A stretch of DNA of 64,000 bases from an uncultured Saprospiraceae bacterium (lineage in GTDB: Bacteria > Bacteroidota > Bacteroidia > Chitinophagales > Saprospiraceae), in contig CALLAW010000005.1 of the NCBI GenBank assembly GCA_938001865.1, forward strand, positions 1 through 64,000, in the 5' to 3' direction. The notes beneath the pieces are model-generated. The model was not told where the DNA came from and searched no databases. It saw nothing but the letters and a program-made list of their open reading frames with translations. Numbering within the stretch: the stretch's first letter is position 1; every line of letters begins with the position of its first letter. The translations under genes and the position numbers were made by a program. Shown here piece after piece: positions 56,173 through 64,000 of this stretch.

Positions 56173-56960
56173 GTATTATTTTTTTGATTTTGTATCAAGA
56201 GTGCTAGTTTAGCAAAGTCTTCAATTCTAAGTTGTTCTGGTCTCATAGTAAAGTATGGATTGTCCAATAGAGTTTCGTCTTGGATGAGACTTTTGAGTGT
56301 ATTACGGATCATTTTTCTCCGTTTGCCGAAGGCTAGAGCTACTACTGTCCTAAATATTTTCTCCTTATAGATGGGTTGGATCACGGACTTACGATCCAGT
56401 CTGATGACCATAGAGTCGACCTTGGGTGGAGGGTTGAATGATCCAGGAGAGATTTTTACGAGTTTTTTGCCAGTGTAGAGTCCCCCAGTCAGTACAGTCA
56501 ATCTGCTATAGGACTTACTTTTGTAATCAGAGAGTACTCTGTCAGCCATTTCTTTCTGAAACATCCCTACCAGAGCAGGTATCAGTTGATGATTGACCAG
56601 CATTTTGATGACAATCTGAGAAGAAATATTGTATGGAAAGTTACCCACGACTAAAAACTCCTCCCCTCCAAACAGATCGCGAATATCGGTCTTGAGGATA
56701 TCCGCTTGGATTACTTGGTCGTGAGTGACGATACCTTCACTTGTGATGACCTGTATCATGTCTTCATCGATCTCTACTACCTTGAGATTGATCTCGGGGA
56801 TTTGCATCAAATACCGAGTGAGTACACCTCTACCGGGTCCGACTTCTATGACATTGAGTGTGTAACTTTCTGTAGCACTCTGTACATAACTCGCGATCTG
56901 CTCTACAAGTGACAGATTCGTCAAAAAGTGTTGACCGTATTTCTTTTTTGCAAATTTCAC
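56169..56960 (-). CDS. rsmA: 16S rRNA (A1518/A1519-N6,N6)-dimethyltransferase KsgA/RsmA
   Basis: 263 residues from the GTG at 56960. The frame is open for another ~50 codons upstream, but those residues are unlike the family and cover the pdxA promoter region. From GTG the protein starts VKFAKKKYGQHFLTN as expected. SAM motif EVGPGRG is at 39-45 and the catalytic NFPYN motif follows near residue 103. It dimethylates two adenosines near the 3' end of 16S rRNA late in 30S assembly. First in the unit rsmA-yqeY-lipase, divergent from pdxA. Confidence 0.93.
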   Translation of the reverse strand: MKFAKKKYGQHFLTNLSLVEQIASYVQSATESYTLNVIEVGPGRGVLTRYLMQIPEINLKVVEIDEDMIQVITSEGIVTHDQVIQADILKTDIRDLFGGEEFLVVGNFPYNISSQIVIKMLVNHQLIPALVGMFQKEMADRVLSDYKSKSYSRLTVLTGGLYTGKKLVKISPGSFNPPPKVDSMVIRLDRKSVIQPIYKEKIFRTVVALAFGKRRKMIRNTLKSLIQDETLLDNPYFTMRPEQLRIEDFAKLALLIQNQKNNT

Positions 56961-57022
56961 AGTGTAAAAGTACGCTTTTTGCAACAGTGGTAAGCAGTAA
57001 AATCCTTCGATGGATTTATTCT

Positions 57023-57030
57023 TATCTTTG
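57023..57030 (+). promoter_or_regulatory. putative -7 box for pdxA
   Basis: TATCTTTG, exact consensus, 83 bp before the pdxA ATG. Its position inside the longest possible rsmA frame supports the shorter GTG start for rsmA. Confidence 0.5.
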
Positions 57031-57113
57031 TCACTATTCTGAGGGATTACGCGTACGTATCCCCCATCCATTCCTCTCAATGAGGATATCCATAAGACTA
57101 ACAATACTAACAA

Positions 57114-58139
57114 ATGAGAAAATATAAAATAGGTATCTCAATAGGAGACATCAATGGGATCGGTCCAGAAGTGATCCTCAAGGCATTTGACAATAGATCG
57201 ATCCTCAAGGACATCATACCCATCGTCTATGGGAGTACTAAGGTGCTTACCCACCACAAAAATATGACTCGAGTCGAGACTCAGTTTGTCAATACGAAGG
57301 ATGTTGCCAATGCAGTATCGGGTAAGATCAATGTCATCGCGAGTGGTGATGAGAATATTGAGGTTACTCTCGGCAAAGTCACTAAAGCAGCTGGACAGTT
57401 TGCAATAGACTCCCTCAATGCGATGGTCAAAGATGCCAAAGAAGGGGTGCTAGACGCGATAGTTACTGCTCCGATCAATAAGCATGCTATGCAATTAGCA
57501 GGCTGGGGATATCCGGGTCACACTGAGTATCTAGGTAGAGCACTAGGCGCAGAGGACCAGTTGATGTTTATGATCTCAGATAGTCTGAAGGTAGCTACAG
57601 TAACAGGCCATATCCCCCTCACACAGATTGGCAAAAAACTCACAAAAGAAAATATCGTCAACAAGATCAACCTTCTGAATACTTCCCTTGTCCAAGACTT
57701 CGGGATCGAAAAACCAAAAATCGGAGTACTTGGTCTCAATCCACATGCAGGCGATGGCGGCGCTATCGGAAACGAAGAAGAAGAGATGATCACACCACTC
57801 ATCATGGAACTGAAGAAAAAAAGCATGCTAGTCTCTGGACCATATCCAGCTGATGGATTCTTTGGGAGTAGCCAATTCGCCAAGGTCGATGCTACCCTTG
57901 CGATGTATCATGACCAAGGCCTCATACCATTCAAGGCACTCTCATTCAACAAGGGAGTTAACTATACTGCTGGTCTCAGCGTCGTGAGGACATCTCCCGA
58001 TCATGGTACAGCATATGCACTCGCAGGTAAAGATCAAGCAAGCCCCAACTCATTTAGACAGGCACTCTATGCTGCGATAGATATCTTCAGAACGAGAGAA
58101 AACCACAAAGAGATGAATGCGAATCCACTGAAAAAGTAA
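57114..58139 (+). CDS. pdxA: 4-hydroxythreonine-4-phosphate dehydrogenase
   Basis: 341 residues, slightly longer than E. coli PdxA (329). Oxidises 4-phosphohydroxy-L-threonine in the DXP-dependent route to pyridoxal phosphate. Family features: ISIGDINGIGPEVILKAF at the N-terminus, VTAPINKHAM, GHTEYLG, MYHDQGLIPFKALSF, and RTSPDHGTAYALAGK with the metal-binding His. The partner pdxJ is not in the window. Confidence 0.95.
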   Translation: MRKYKIGISIGDINGIGPEVILKAFDNRSILKDIIPIVYGSTKVLTHHKNMTRVETQFVNTKDVANAVSGKINVIASGDENIEVTLGKVTKAAGQFAIDSLNAMVKDAKEGVLDAIVTAPINKHAMQLAGWGYPGHTEYLGRALGAEDQLMFMISDSLKVATVTGHIPLTQIGKKLTKENIVNKINLLNTSLVQDFGIEKPKIGVLGLNPHAGDGGAIGNEEEEMITPLIMELKKKSMLVSGPYPADGFFGSSQFAKVDATLAMYHDQGLIPFKALSFNKGVNYTAGLSVVRTSPDHGTAYALAGKDQASPNSFRQALYAAIDIFRTRENHKEMNANPLKK

Positions 58140-58406
58140 TCATAAGACATTACTACGTCCTCTCATCGAGTGACAAGGAGAGAGAATAACAAACCAGAAG
58201 AAATACGTGAAGAGAGAGATGTGAGGGGGAAATAAATAAGCCAAAGCTTCCATTACATTCTCGAAAAGTAGGTTAGGTTGTTGTATAAGGTTCTATCATA
58301 CATCCTACTCAGATTGGTTGATGATCTACGATCTTGTAATCTTTGCCTTGGCTTGGCCATAAAAGTACTTGCTTTCTGATTATGATGCAAGTACATATTT
58401 AAATTT

Positions 58407-58982
58407 TTAGTAATTATTAAGACTTTCGACTGTTATTTGGTCAAATTTGTGGAGCTGATAAGTACTGATGATCTTTATGAGTTTTTCTGCATATTTTGGA
58501 TCAGTGGCATATCCAGAATTTTTCAATCCAAATGCCCACGCCTTATAATTAGTCTTATCCAACTTGAACATCCAAGTGTAGTTAGCAGAGAACTTGAGGA
58601 AGTTACTATGATCGATATATGACTCTACTGCATCGTTGTATGCCCTGAAGCATGATTCGAGGAGTTTGCCTTTCTTATCATAGTCATCATCCTTGTGATA
58701 GTATGTCTGCCCTCTCCAGTACGACTTACACTTGATACCGAAGTGATTATGTGCCTGGGTCGCAAGTGAGCTGCCACCGTAGTTAGACTCATGCATCCCT
58801 TGAGCTAGTGTGATACTCGCCGGTATCCCTGTCCGATGCATCTCAGCGATTGCTAATTCCTTATATTGATTGATATATTCATAGCCAGCTGGTCTTGGTG
58901 TCGACAGTGTCGAAGGTGTACTGATGAATGCTGATAATGTCATCAATGAGAGTAAGACTATGATTGGGAAGTATAGACGCAT
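58407..58982 (-). CDS. secreted glucosaminidase (GH73 type)
   Basis: 191 residues. A signal segment (residues 1-20) precedes a compact GH73/FlgJ-like domain: ASITLAQGMHESNYGGSSLA with the catalytic Glu, then HNHFGIKC, CFRAYNDAVESYIDHSNFL and GYATDPKYAEKLI. It cleaves N-acetylglucosaminyl bonds of peptidoglycan. No cell-wall-binding domain is attached. Stand-alone gene. Confidence 0.9.
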   Translation of the reverse strand: MRLYFPIIVLLSLMTLSAFISTPSTLSTPRPAGYEYINQYKELAIAEMHRTGIPASITLAQGMHESNYGGSSLATQAHNHFGIKCKSYWRGQTYYHKDDDYDKKGKLLESCFRAYNDAVESYIDHSNFLKFSANYTWMFKLDKTNYKAWAFGLKNSGYATDPKYAEKLIKIISTYQLHKFDQITVESLNNY

Positions 58983-59202
58983 TCTTGGTTATATTAGGTT
59001 CTGTTGTAATATATTCAAATGCTGTGCCAACTTTGATAAATCACCTCACCAGAAGAGTTAAAGTAGATCACTCACTGACTCAGTACTCATCCAATCAGCT
59101 GCAATCATGTCTAATGGCAATACAGATACTGAGAGTTGTATGAGGAGTCATGGTGTCTCTCATGGCTCTCTAAGAGCTCGATATCCGCAGCGTAGCTAAG
59201 TC

Positions 59203-60714
59203 TTAGAATCGGTACTCTAGACTCGCTAATAGGCTCCCCATTAGATATTTTTGGTCAAGTGGAAATGACGATTGGTTGACACTATTCAAGTCGTACCTTA
59301 CCGAAGGACTCAACCATACTGTAGAGTGACGTGTCAGATCATATCCGATACCACCAGCGAAGTGAAGATCTATCCCAGTCTTAGATTTGTAATAATTAGG
59401 GTCAGCCTCTTCGGGAAGCAGAGTTGTCGCATCTAGGAATGTCCCCTCAAATCGAGTACCAAGATTGTATAATATTCCAGCCTCTGCATGGTACTTCCAC
59501 TTGTTGATTGACACTTCGTAACCGAGGTATGCAGATAAGTCAATGGTCTCAAATTTATTGTAATTTTTCCATTCCTTCTTGGAGATAATCGTAACGATGC
59601 GATCACCATAGATCTCCTCTATCTCTCCGTCTGGGTAGGTGATCGTCTCGATCAGTCCATACTGTACTTCCTCTCGCCTAGTCTCCGTGTATTGGCTAAA
59701 CTTTTCATTGATTACACTTGACTCTAGCCCCACCTTGCCGTATAGACCACTCTTATGATTTACTTTGAGTTGGAGACCTGCTCTGTGATTTTCTAGCATG
59801 ACTTCGGTGTCTTCTCTTGCCGACTTATAGTTAGTCATATCTGTAGTATTCGCTTGTAGAGATCTGCTACTCATACCCGGACCGTAGTAAGCGACCAAGC
59901 TGATTTGAGGTTTATTGCTCGAGTAATCATAGCAGTTGATTTTGTCCTTAATGGGTGCTAGATCTGAGAGTGAGATTCCGATCATCTCTTGACGAGTGTC
60001 GTCGAGGTATCCCATCCTCTGATTGAGCCTTGGTGCTTGAGACAGTAGTTGGTGAGCTTGCTTACTTCCTGTAGTCGACTGTGAGAGAGGATGTAATATT
60101 GTTTGGAGTCCTTGTTGTGCATTTACGGAAGTAGCTTGCTGAGTTAGAGTGTTATCGGGAGAGGAGATGAGTGAGTTATCAGTGTATCGGTGTGGAGAGA
60201 GAGGCTCTTCACTCGAGGTAAATGCATTACTTGCATTGCTCTGTGTAGGAGAGAGATGTGTAGGGAGTGGATTGTCAGTTGGTAGAGTTACTGATGCTTG
60301 TGTCTCTAGGTTTTGAGTCGTTATCGCTGGCTCAGTGGACCTCTTAGCATTGGGAGTCTTAGCGTTATCTGATTGGTCATGATTACTTATGGGAGTACTT
60401 GCATCATTGGCATTCGTATTGTTGGAGTTGGTTGTTGTCTGATCTGAGTAGACGACCTGATCAGTGGTATGTTGACTAGGAGTATACAGAGAGTAGATTA
60501 CTCCTGCTGTTATGCTCAATGCGAGCAAGAGTGTGGTTGCCTTGATTACTTGAGTGGCAGAGCTCGCTACGCTTGTACTCGGAGACGTGACTGGGGACAT
60601 AGGCGTAGCAGGGATGCTCCCGCTGATTGTATTCCAGAGTGCCTCTGTATCAAGTTCTGACTTGAAATTTTGAAGCTTATTTTGGATGATCGGGTCTATA
60701 TTGCTCTTACCCAT
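59203..60714 (-). CDS. predicted anti-sigma/outer-membrane barrel protein
   Basis: 503 residues with an unusual order: a cytoplasmic N-terminal segment of about 55 residues (LQNFKSELDTEALWNTI) like those of Bacteroidota anti-sigma-type proteins; one membrane helix at about 58-77; a Ser/Thr/Asn/Gln-rich linker of about 170 residues; and a C-terminal beta-barrel-like region (from about 260) ending in the aromatic LEYRF expected for an outer-membrane barrel. The gene overlaps the ECF sigma gene by 19 bp. I infer it senses an outer-membrane state and controls that sigma factor; direct evidence is absent. The family seems widespread but little described. Confidence 0.68.
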   Translation of the reverse strand: MGKSNIDPIIQNKLQNFKSELDTEALWNTISGSIPATPMSPVTSPSTSVASSATQVIKATTLLLALSITAGVIYSLYTPSQHTTDQVVYSDQTTTNSNNTNANDASTPISNHDQSDNAKTPNAKRSTEPAITTQNLETQASVTLPTDNPLPTHLSPTQSNASNAFTSSEEPLSPHRYTDNSLISSPDNTLTQQATSVNAQQGLQTILHPLSQSTTGSKQAHQLLSQAPRLNQRMGYLDDTRQEMIGISLSDLAPIKDKINCYDYSSNKPQISLVAYYGPGMSSRSLQANTTDMTNYKSAREDTEVMLENHRAGLQLKVNHKSGLYGKVGLESSVINEKFSQYTETRREEVQYGLIETITYPDGEIEEIYGDRIVTIISKKEWKNYNKFETIDLSAYLGYEVSINKWKYHAEAGILYNLGTRFEGTFLDATTLLPEEADPNYYKSKTGIDLHFAGGIGYDLTRHSTVWLSPSVRYDLNSVNQSSFPLDQKYLMGSLLASLEYRF

Positions 60715-61256
60715 AATTCTTGTTTTTCAAGTTTTAATAATTGTTTTCTTAGGAGGCTCTTAGCTCTTGTGAGGTTAGATCTGGATGTTGACTCATTGAT
60801 ACCAAGCAGATCAGCGATATCTTTGTGACAGTATCCATCAATAACTGAGAGGTTAAATACCTTGCGATACATTGGAGGGAGAGATTTGACTACCTCTAGC
60901 AGATCCTTGGCTTGTAACTTACTTACCACTGTAGGATCAATAGATTCGTAATCATGATAGTCTTCGATCTCACTTGTATACGGTCGTTTTTTGATCTGCT
61001 TGAGAGCAGTGTTAATTACGATCTTACGCATCCAAGCCATTGGATTCCCACGTTCGGGATCATAGGTATGGATTGATTTGAAGACCTTGATTAGGGACTC
61101 TTGGAGGACATCTTGAGCATCGGCTGGATACTTCATATATCTCAGAGCAACAGTATAGAGCACCTCCGAACATTGCATCACTAGAGCTCTCTGAGCAGTG
61201 GTATCACCATGCTTACAGCGAGTCATAATTGATTGAATGTTGGACGATTTTTGCAC
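60696..61256 (-). CDS. ECF-type RNA polymerase sigma factor
   Basis: 186 residues from GTG 61256. The GTG start is preferred over ATG 61226 because the first helix of region 2 (SSNIQSIMTRCKHGD) needs it. Sigma region 2 includes ALRYMKYPADAQDVLQESLIKVFKSIHTYD and GNPMAWMRKIVINTAL. Region 4 includes LPPMYRKVFNLSVIDGYCHKDIADLLGINESTSRSNLTRAKSLL. It directs RNA polymerase to a specific promoter set. It overlaps the barrel/anti-sigma gene, so both come from one mRNA. Confidence 0.92.
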   Translation of the reverse strand: MQKSSNIQSIMTRCKHGDTTAQRALVMQCSEVLYTVALRYMKYPADAQDVLQESLIKVFKSIHTYDPERGNPMAWMRKIVINTALKQIKKRPYTSEIEDYHDYESIDPTVVSKLQAKDLLEVVKSLPPMYRKVFNLSVIDGYCHKDIADLLGINESTSRSNLTRAKSLLRKQLLKLEKQELWVRAI

Positions 61257-61306
61257 TAAGTGTTCAATTATTAAGTCTTCAAGATAAGTGTTAATATTTA
61301 CAAAAG

Positions 61307-61352
61307 TGAGAGTTACACTGATTATGACCTTTACTCATCAGTGTAACTCTCA
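61307..61352 (-). terminator. long perfect hairpin after the SdrD-like gene
   Basis: TGAGAGTTACACTGAT at 61307-61322 is perfectly complementary to 61337-61352, a 16-bp stem with a 14-nt loop. On the minus strand it comes 15 bp after the surface-protein stop and is followed by CTTTTG. Probably the terminator separating that gene from the sigma unit. Confidence 0.65.
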
Positions 61353-61366
61353 TAGGGTATTAGAGC

Positions 61367-64000
61367 CTACTCTGGTACGATAGCTGCCGCTAACAGATAA
61401 TAATCGTCACAAGAATAGATCGGAAATACTTCTGACTGACCACTATTCAGAGGGTCGTCATCTGGGAAGATATTGGATGACAATACATCTGGGTTAGGAT
61501 CATTGGGTAGATCTGCAACCTTGTATCCATCTGGTGGTGTGATTCGGATGTAGTAATCTCCTTGTGGTATCGCTGCGAGGTAGAGAGAGTTTGCTATCAT
61601 CTCAGATGCACCATCCAGATAGACATTGCCATTCTGGTCTATTAACTCATACTCGACGACGATATCAAGAGTCTCGGTCTCATCATACAGACCGTCATTA
61701 TTCTCATCTTCCCACAGATAGAGGTCTACGAGTGGATAATTGCCCGTATCAAAGATATCTACTGTAGATTGACAAGTTTGACCTGAACTATCAAATACTG
61801 TGACAGTATAGGTGCCTTCTTGTAAATTGGAGATTAGAATCCCAGTGGTGGTATTGTATACTACACCATTAAACTCTACGCTATAGGATCCTGCTCCTCC
61901 GTCGACCTCCACATATAACCAGCCTGATTGGTCGAGAGAGCAATACTCTACTTCGGCGAGACATGAGAGGCTCAAGTTGTTAATAATCAGTCCAGCATCA
62001 AAGTTCTCCAAGGCTTGTCCTTCTGATAGAGTTATGATTACATCCCAGACGAAGTCACTATCTATGGTAGGATCTGATCCTTGATTGAGTGGGCTGAATG
62101 TGTAGTTAGTCTCCACGAAGAGTGAGTGCTCACCGGGCTTGAGACCTGTGAGAGTATATTGTCCGTCAGCATCAGTAATCTGAAACTGGTTATCAGTACC
62201 AATGTAGACACCTTCGAGTGGTGGTTCTCCTGATTCTCTGATTCCATTGCCATTGATATCTTCCCAAGCCATCCCTGAGACAGATGCTCCTGCACCGATG
62301 AAGTCAATCTGAGCTCTGAAACTTCCTGAGATAGGCACAAGCGAACCACCTTGACCTGTTGAATCTATCATCACTTCTCCTTCAAATGTTCCTTCTACAT
62401 ATTGTCCAGTGCTAGTTCCAAGGATTTCAACATCCCAGACAACTGACTCACAATTACTATTACAACTGACGAAGTAAGTACTATTAAGAAGTGTATAAGT
62501 AGTCGCCGTATTGTCTCCAAGTATAATATTAGCTATGTTGATTGTAGAAGCTGTCGAACCTCCAGGATTTAATCCATTCAGCATAGCATTGCCATCGATG
62601 ATACAAAGCTCTGCGTCTACTTGTAGAGTAGGTACTCCATCTATCGTATAACTAACATACTCGTCTGAGCTTTCGCAAAGGTTGATGATGCCCATATTGA
62701 GTGGTTCGCCAGAGTTTACTGAGATTTCGATTACTTCACTATAAGTCGCTGTTGCATAGTCGAATGCTTGGACTGAAGCATCAAGGCTAGAGCAAAGACC
62801 ACCAAGATATTCGAAGCTTCCATTCTCATCTACTTGGACTACTGTAGTCAGGGTATAATCAGGCCATTCATCATATGGTGCAGTGGTAAATACCACATAT
62901 CCATCAGAGATAAGATTGCCCTCACAGTCTGCGACCATGCCTGTGATGATAGACTGTCCAGATGTCGGTACGATGATCGGGTCGAGAGTAGTATCTACAC
63001 CGAATGGTCCGATCTCTTGCTCATAGATGACATTGCCACACTCGTCTTTGACAGAGAGTAGTAGTGGTTTGTCTTTAGGCACCTTACCTCGATATTCGCC
63101 ATTGGCATCTGTCCATCCATAGCTCGTATTGAACCAGCTCGACTGACCTGCATCTAAGATCTCTATACAGAGTGATGTGTTGGGGAGGAGTCTTCCATCA
63201 GTATCCTTGATAATACCGTTGATCGTGACCAGTGGGAATGGTGCATCACAGTTCCAGAATGAGAAGTGACTTACCTCACCGACGTAAGTATCACCTGTCT
63301 TAGTGGCTGTGCCTTCTTCTCTCCAGATTCCTGTCTCTTCGTCTAGTGACCAGAGAGGGATCTCACTCGGTGCACCATCTGCCAAGTCTACGAGTGGAAA
63401 TGTAAGTGTAGCTGTGTTGCCTTCGCTGATATTTAGCTCTTGGCCGTTAGGGGATTGGAGTTCGACAGCGAGCATACCATAGGTAGCTAGCTGTACTTCG
63501 TTGCCTTCTGTATCTCTTGCTCTGAGGTCTCCAGGCATTGTACGCTGGAGGTCATTGGCTGTGGGGTTGTACCAGTATGTGTAGACATTGACACCACCTG
63601 TATATGCTGTACCGTCAGCATTCATGATGGTGTTAGCTTGGAAGTCTACCTTGGCTCCATCGCTTGTCTCTACGGCACCTCCATTACTGGAGTTGAATGT
63701 ACCAGAGAGAGACTTAGTAGGGAGTGTGATCTTGATGTGTGAGTAGTCACCCGCCGATGTCGGATGTACGAATTTGTAAGAGTCGAAGTATCCGTCTTTG
63801 GTAATAGTGATGAGACCACCATCATTGGGGATGATCTTATCTGTCATCCTGAAGTATCCGTACTTGTCTGTAGTCACTGTCTGCCCATTGAGCTCTATGC
63901 TTGCATTGGAGATCGGAGCACCGTTGAGGTCAGCTACGAGTCCGTCCACATTGGCGATCGTACTATTCTTGATTGGTGATGTGATGATTGTATCCTCTGG
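61367..64000 (-). CDS. large surface protein with carboxypeptidase-regulatory and SdrD-B-like repeats, 5' end cut
   Basis: The frame is open to the right edge (877 codons shown), so the true start lies outside the window. Repeated beta-sandwich modules are visible: CarboxypepD regulatory-like units (VDGLVADLNGAPISNASIEL; VTINGIIKDTDGRLLPNTSLCIE; IITGMVADCEGNLISDGYVVF) and one SdrD-B-type unit (GMAWEDINGNGIRESGEPPLEGVYIG to TGLKPGEHSLFVE). The C-terminus (EVFPIYSCDDYYLLAAAIVPE) shows no type A sorting domain. Such modules form stiff extracellular rods. Whether it is secreted cannot be seen without the N-terminus. Located directly before the ECF sigma unit. Confidence 0.8.
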   Translation of the reverse strand, partial: PEDTIITSPIKNSTIANVDGLVADLNGAPISNASIELNGQTVTTDKYGYFRMTDKIIPNDGGLITITKDGYFDSYKFVHPTSAGDYSHIKITLPTKSLSGTFNSSNGGAVETSDGAKVDFQANTIMNADGTAYTGGVNVYTYWYNPTANDLQRTMPGDLRARDTEGNEVQLATYGMLAVELQSPNGQELNISEGNTATLTFPLVDLADGAPSEIPLWSLDEETGIWREEGTATKTGDTYVGEVSHFSFWNCDAPFPLVTINGIIKDTDGRLLPNTSLCIEILDAGQSSWFNTSYGWTDANGEYRGKVPKDKPLLLSVKDECGNVIYEQEIGPFGVDTTLDPIIVPTSGQSIITGMVADCEGNLISDGYVVFTTAPYDEWPDYTLTTVVQVDENGSFEYLGGLCSSLDASVQAFDYATATYSEVIEISVNSGEPLNMGIINLCESSDEYVSYTIDGVPTLQVDAELCIIDGNAMLNGLNPGGSTASTINIANIILGDNTATTYTLLNSTYFVSCNSNCESVVWDVEILGTSTGQYVEGTFEGEVMIDSTGQGGSLVPISGSFRAQIDFIGAGASVSGMAWEDINGNGIRESGEPPLEGVYIGTDNQFQITDADGQYTLTGLKPGEHSLFVETNYTFSPLNQGSDPTIDSDFVWDVIITLSEGQALENFDAGLIINNLSLSCLAEVEYCSLDQSGWLYVEVDGGAGSYSVEFNGVVYNTTTGILISNLQEGTYTVTVFDSSGQTCQSTVDIFDTGNYPLVDLYLWEDENNDGLYDETETLDIVVEYELIDQNGNVYLDGASEMIANSLYLAAIPQGDYYIRITPPDGYKVADLPNDPNPDVLSSNIFPDDDPLNSGQSEVFPIYSCDDYYLLAAAIVPE

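Noticed and set aside
56961-57113. N-terminal extension of RsmA
   Set aside because: The added residues do not match the family and would cover the divergent pdxA promoter; GTG 56960 gives the normal protein.
61564-61767. Plus-strand frame opposite the surface protein
   Set aside because: Antisense shadow of a long repeat-rich gene, without start context or homology.

Overview
The window looks like a chromosomal segment of a Bacteroidota bacterium, most likely of the Saprospiria/Saprospiraceae. The evidence is: a Bacteroidota-type ParC; a short archaeal/eukaryal-like ProRS; the acpP-fabF-rnc block; AT-rich leaders with TAnnTTTG-type -7 boxes and no obvious Shine-Dalgarno sequences; several secreted proteins ending in type IX secretion (T9SS) type A sorting domains; and a pair of secreted proteins of a type common in Saprospiraceae (mature N-terminus with an Asp-Tyr-x-Trp motif). 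Base composition is moderate over most of the window but clearly AT-richer in parts of 11.9-21 kb. No rRNA, tRNA, CRISPR array, transposase or prophage was found.

Layout. 1-8 kb: 5' part of parC (minus), an Smr-domain protein, a FadL/OmpP1-like outer-membrane protein, a secreted low-complexity protein and proS. 8-11.3 kb: a decayed NYN-domain gene, a three-gene minus-strand unit (two lipoproteins and a probable outer-membrane barrel) and hemJ. 11.3-21.9 kb is the accessory part: a 1686-residue secreted metalloprotease/beta-helix protein, two paralogous T9SS-sorted proteins, and two 5'-truncated copies of the metalloprotease's C-terminal tail, giving the order tail - paralog A - tail - paralog B - tail. 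One tail pair is about 94% identical over 377 bp, and base composition changes abruptly inside several of these reading frames.

21.9-44 kb is mostly housekeeping: dnaA, a 5'-nucleotidase encoded as two proteins, Skp/OmpH, HflX, an M29 aminopeptidase, an acyltransferase, an EnvC-like protein with a TPR partner, pyk, acpP-fabF-rnc, a membrane hydrolase, fbp, a patatin, a pdeM-like phosphoesterase with rlmN, a VOC protein and an FkbM methyltransferase. 44-52.5 kb returns to envelope and secreted functions: a T9SS protein, an unknown protein preceded by the decayed 3' end of a paralog, a zinc-protease lipoprotein, and a lysyl-endopeptidase-like T9SS protease. 52.5-64 kb: a PfkB kinase, aroA, a lipase, yqeY, rsmA, pdxA, a glucosaminidase, an ECF sigma factor overlapping a protein that has both an inner-membrane helix and an outer-membrane barrel, and a large SdrD/carboxypeptidase-regulatory-repeat surface protein cut by the right edge.

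The most unusual part is 11.9-21.8 kb. Repeated 3' modules, truncated module copies that keep their own terminators, and coding sequences whose 5' and 3' parts differ in base composition suggest that secreted-protein heads and tails are being recombined next to dnaA. This is an inference from sequence layout; function is not shown.
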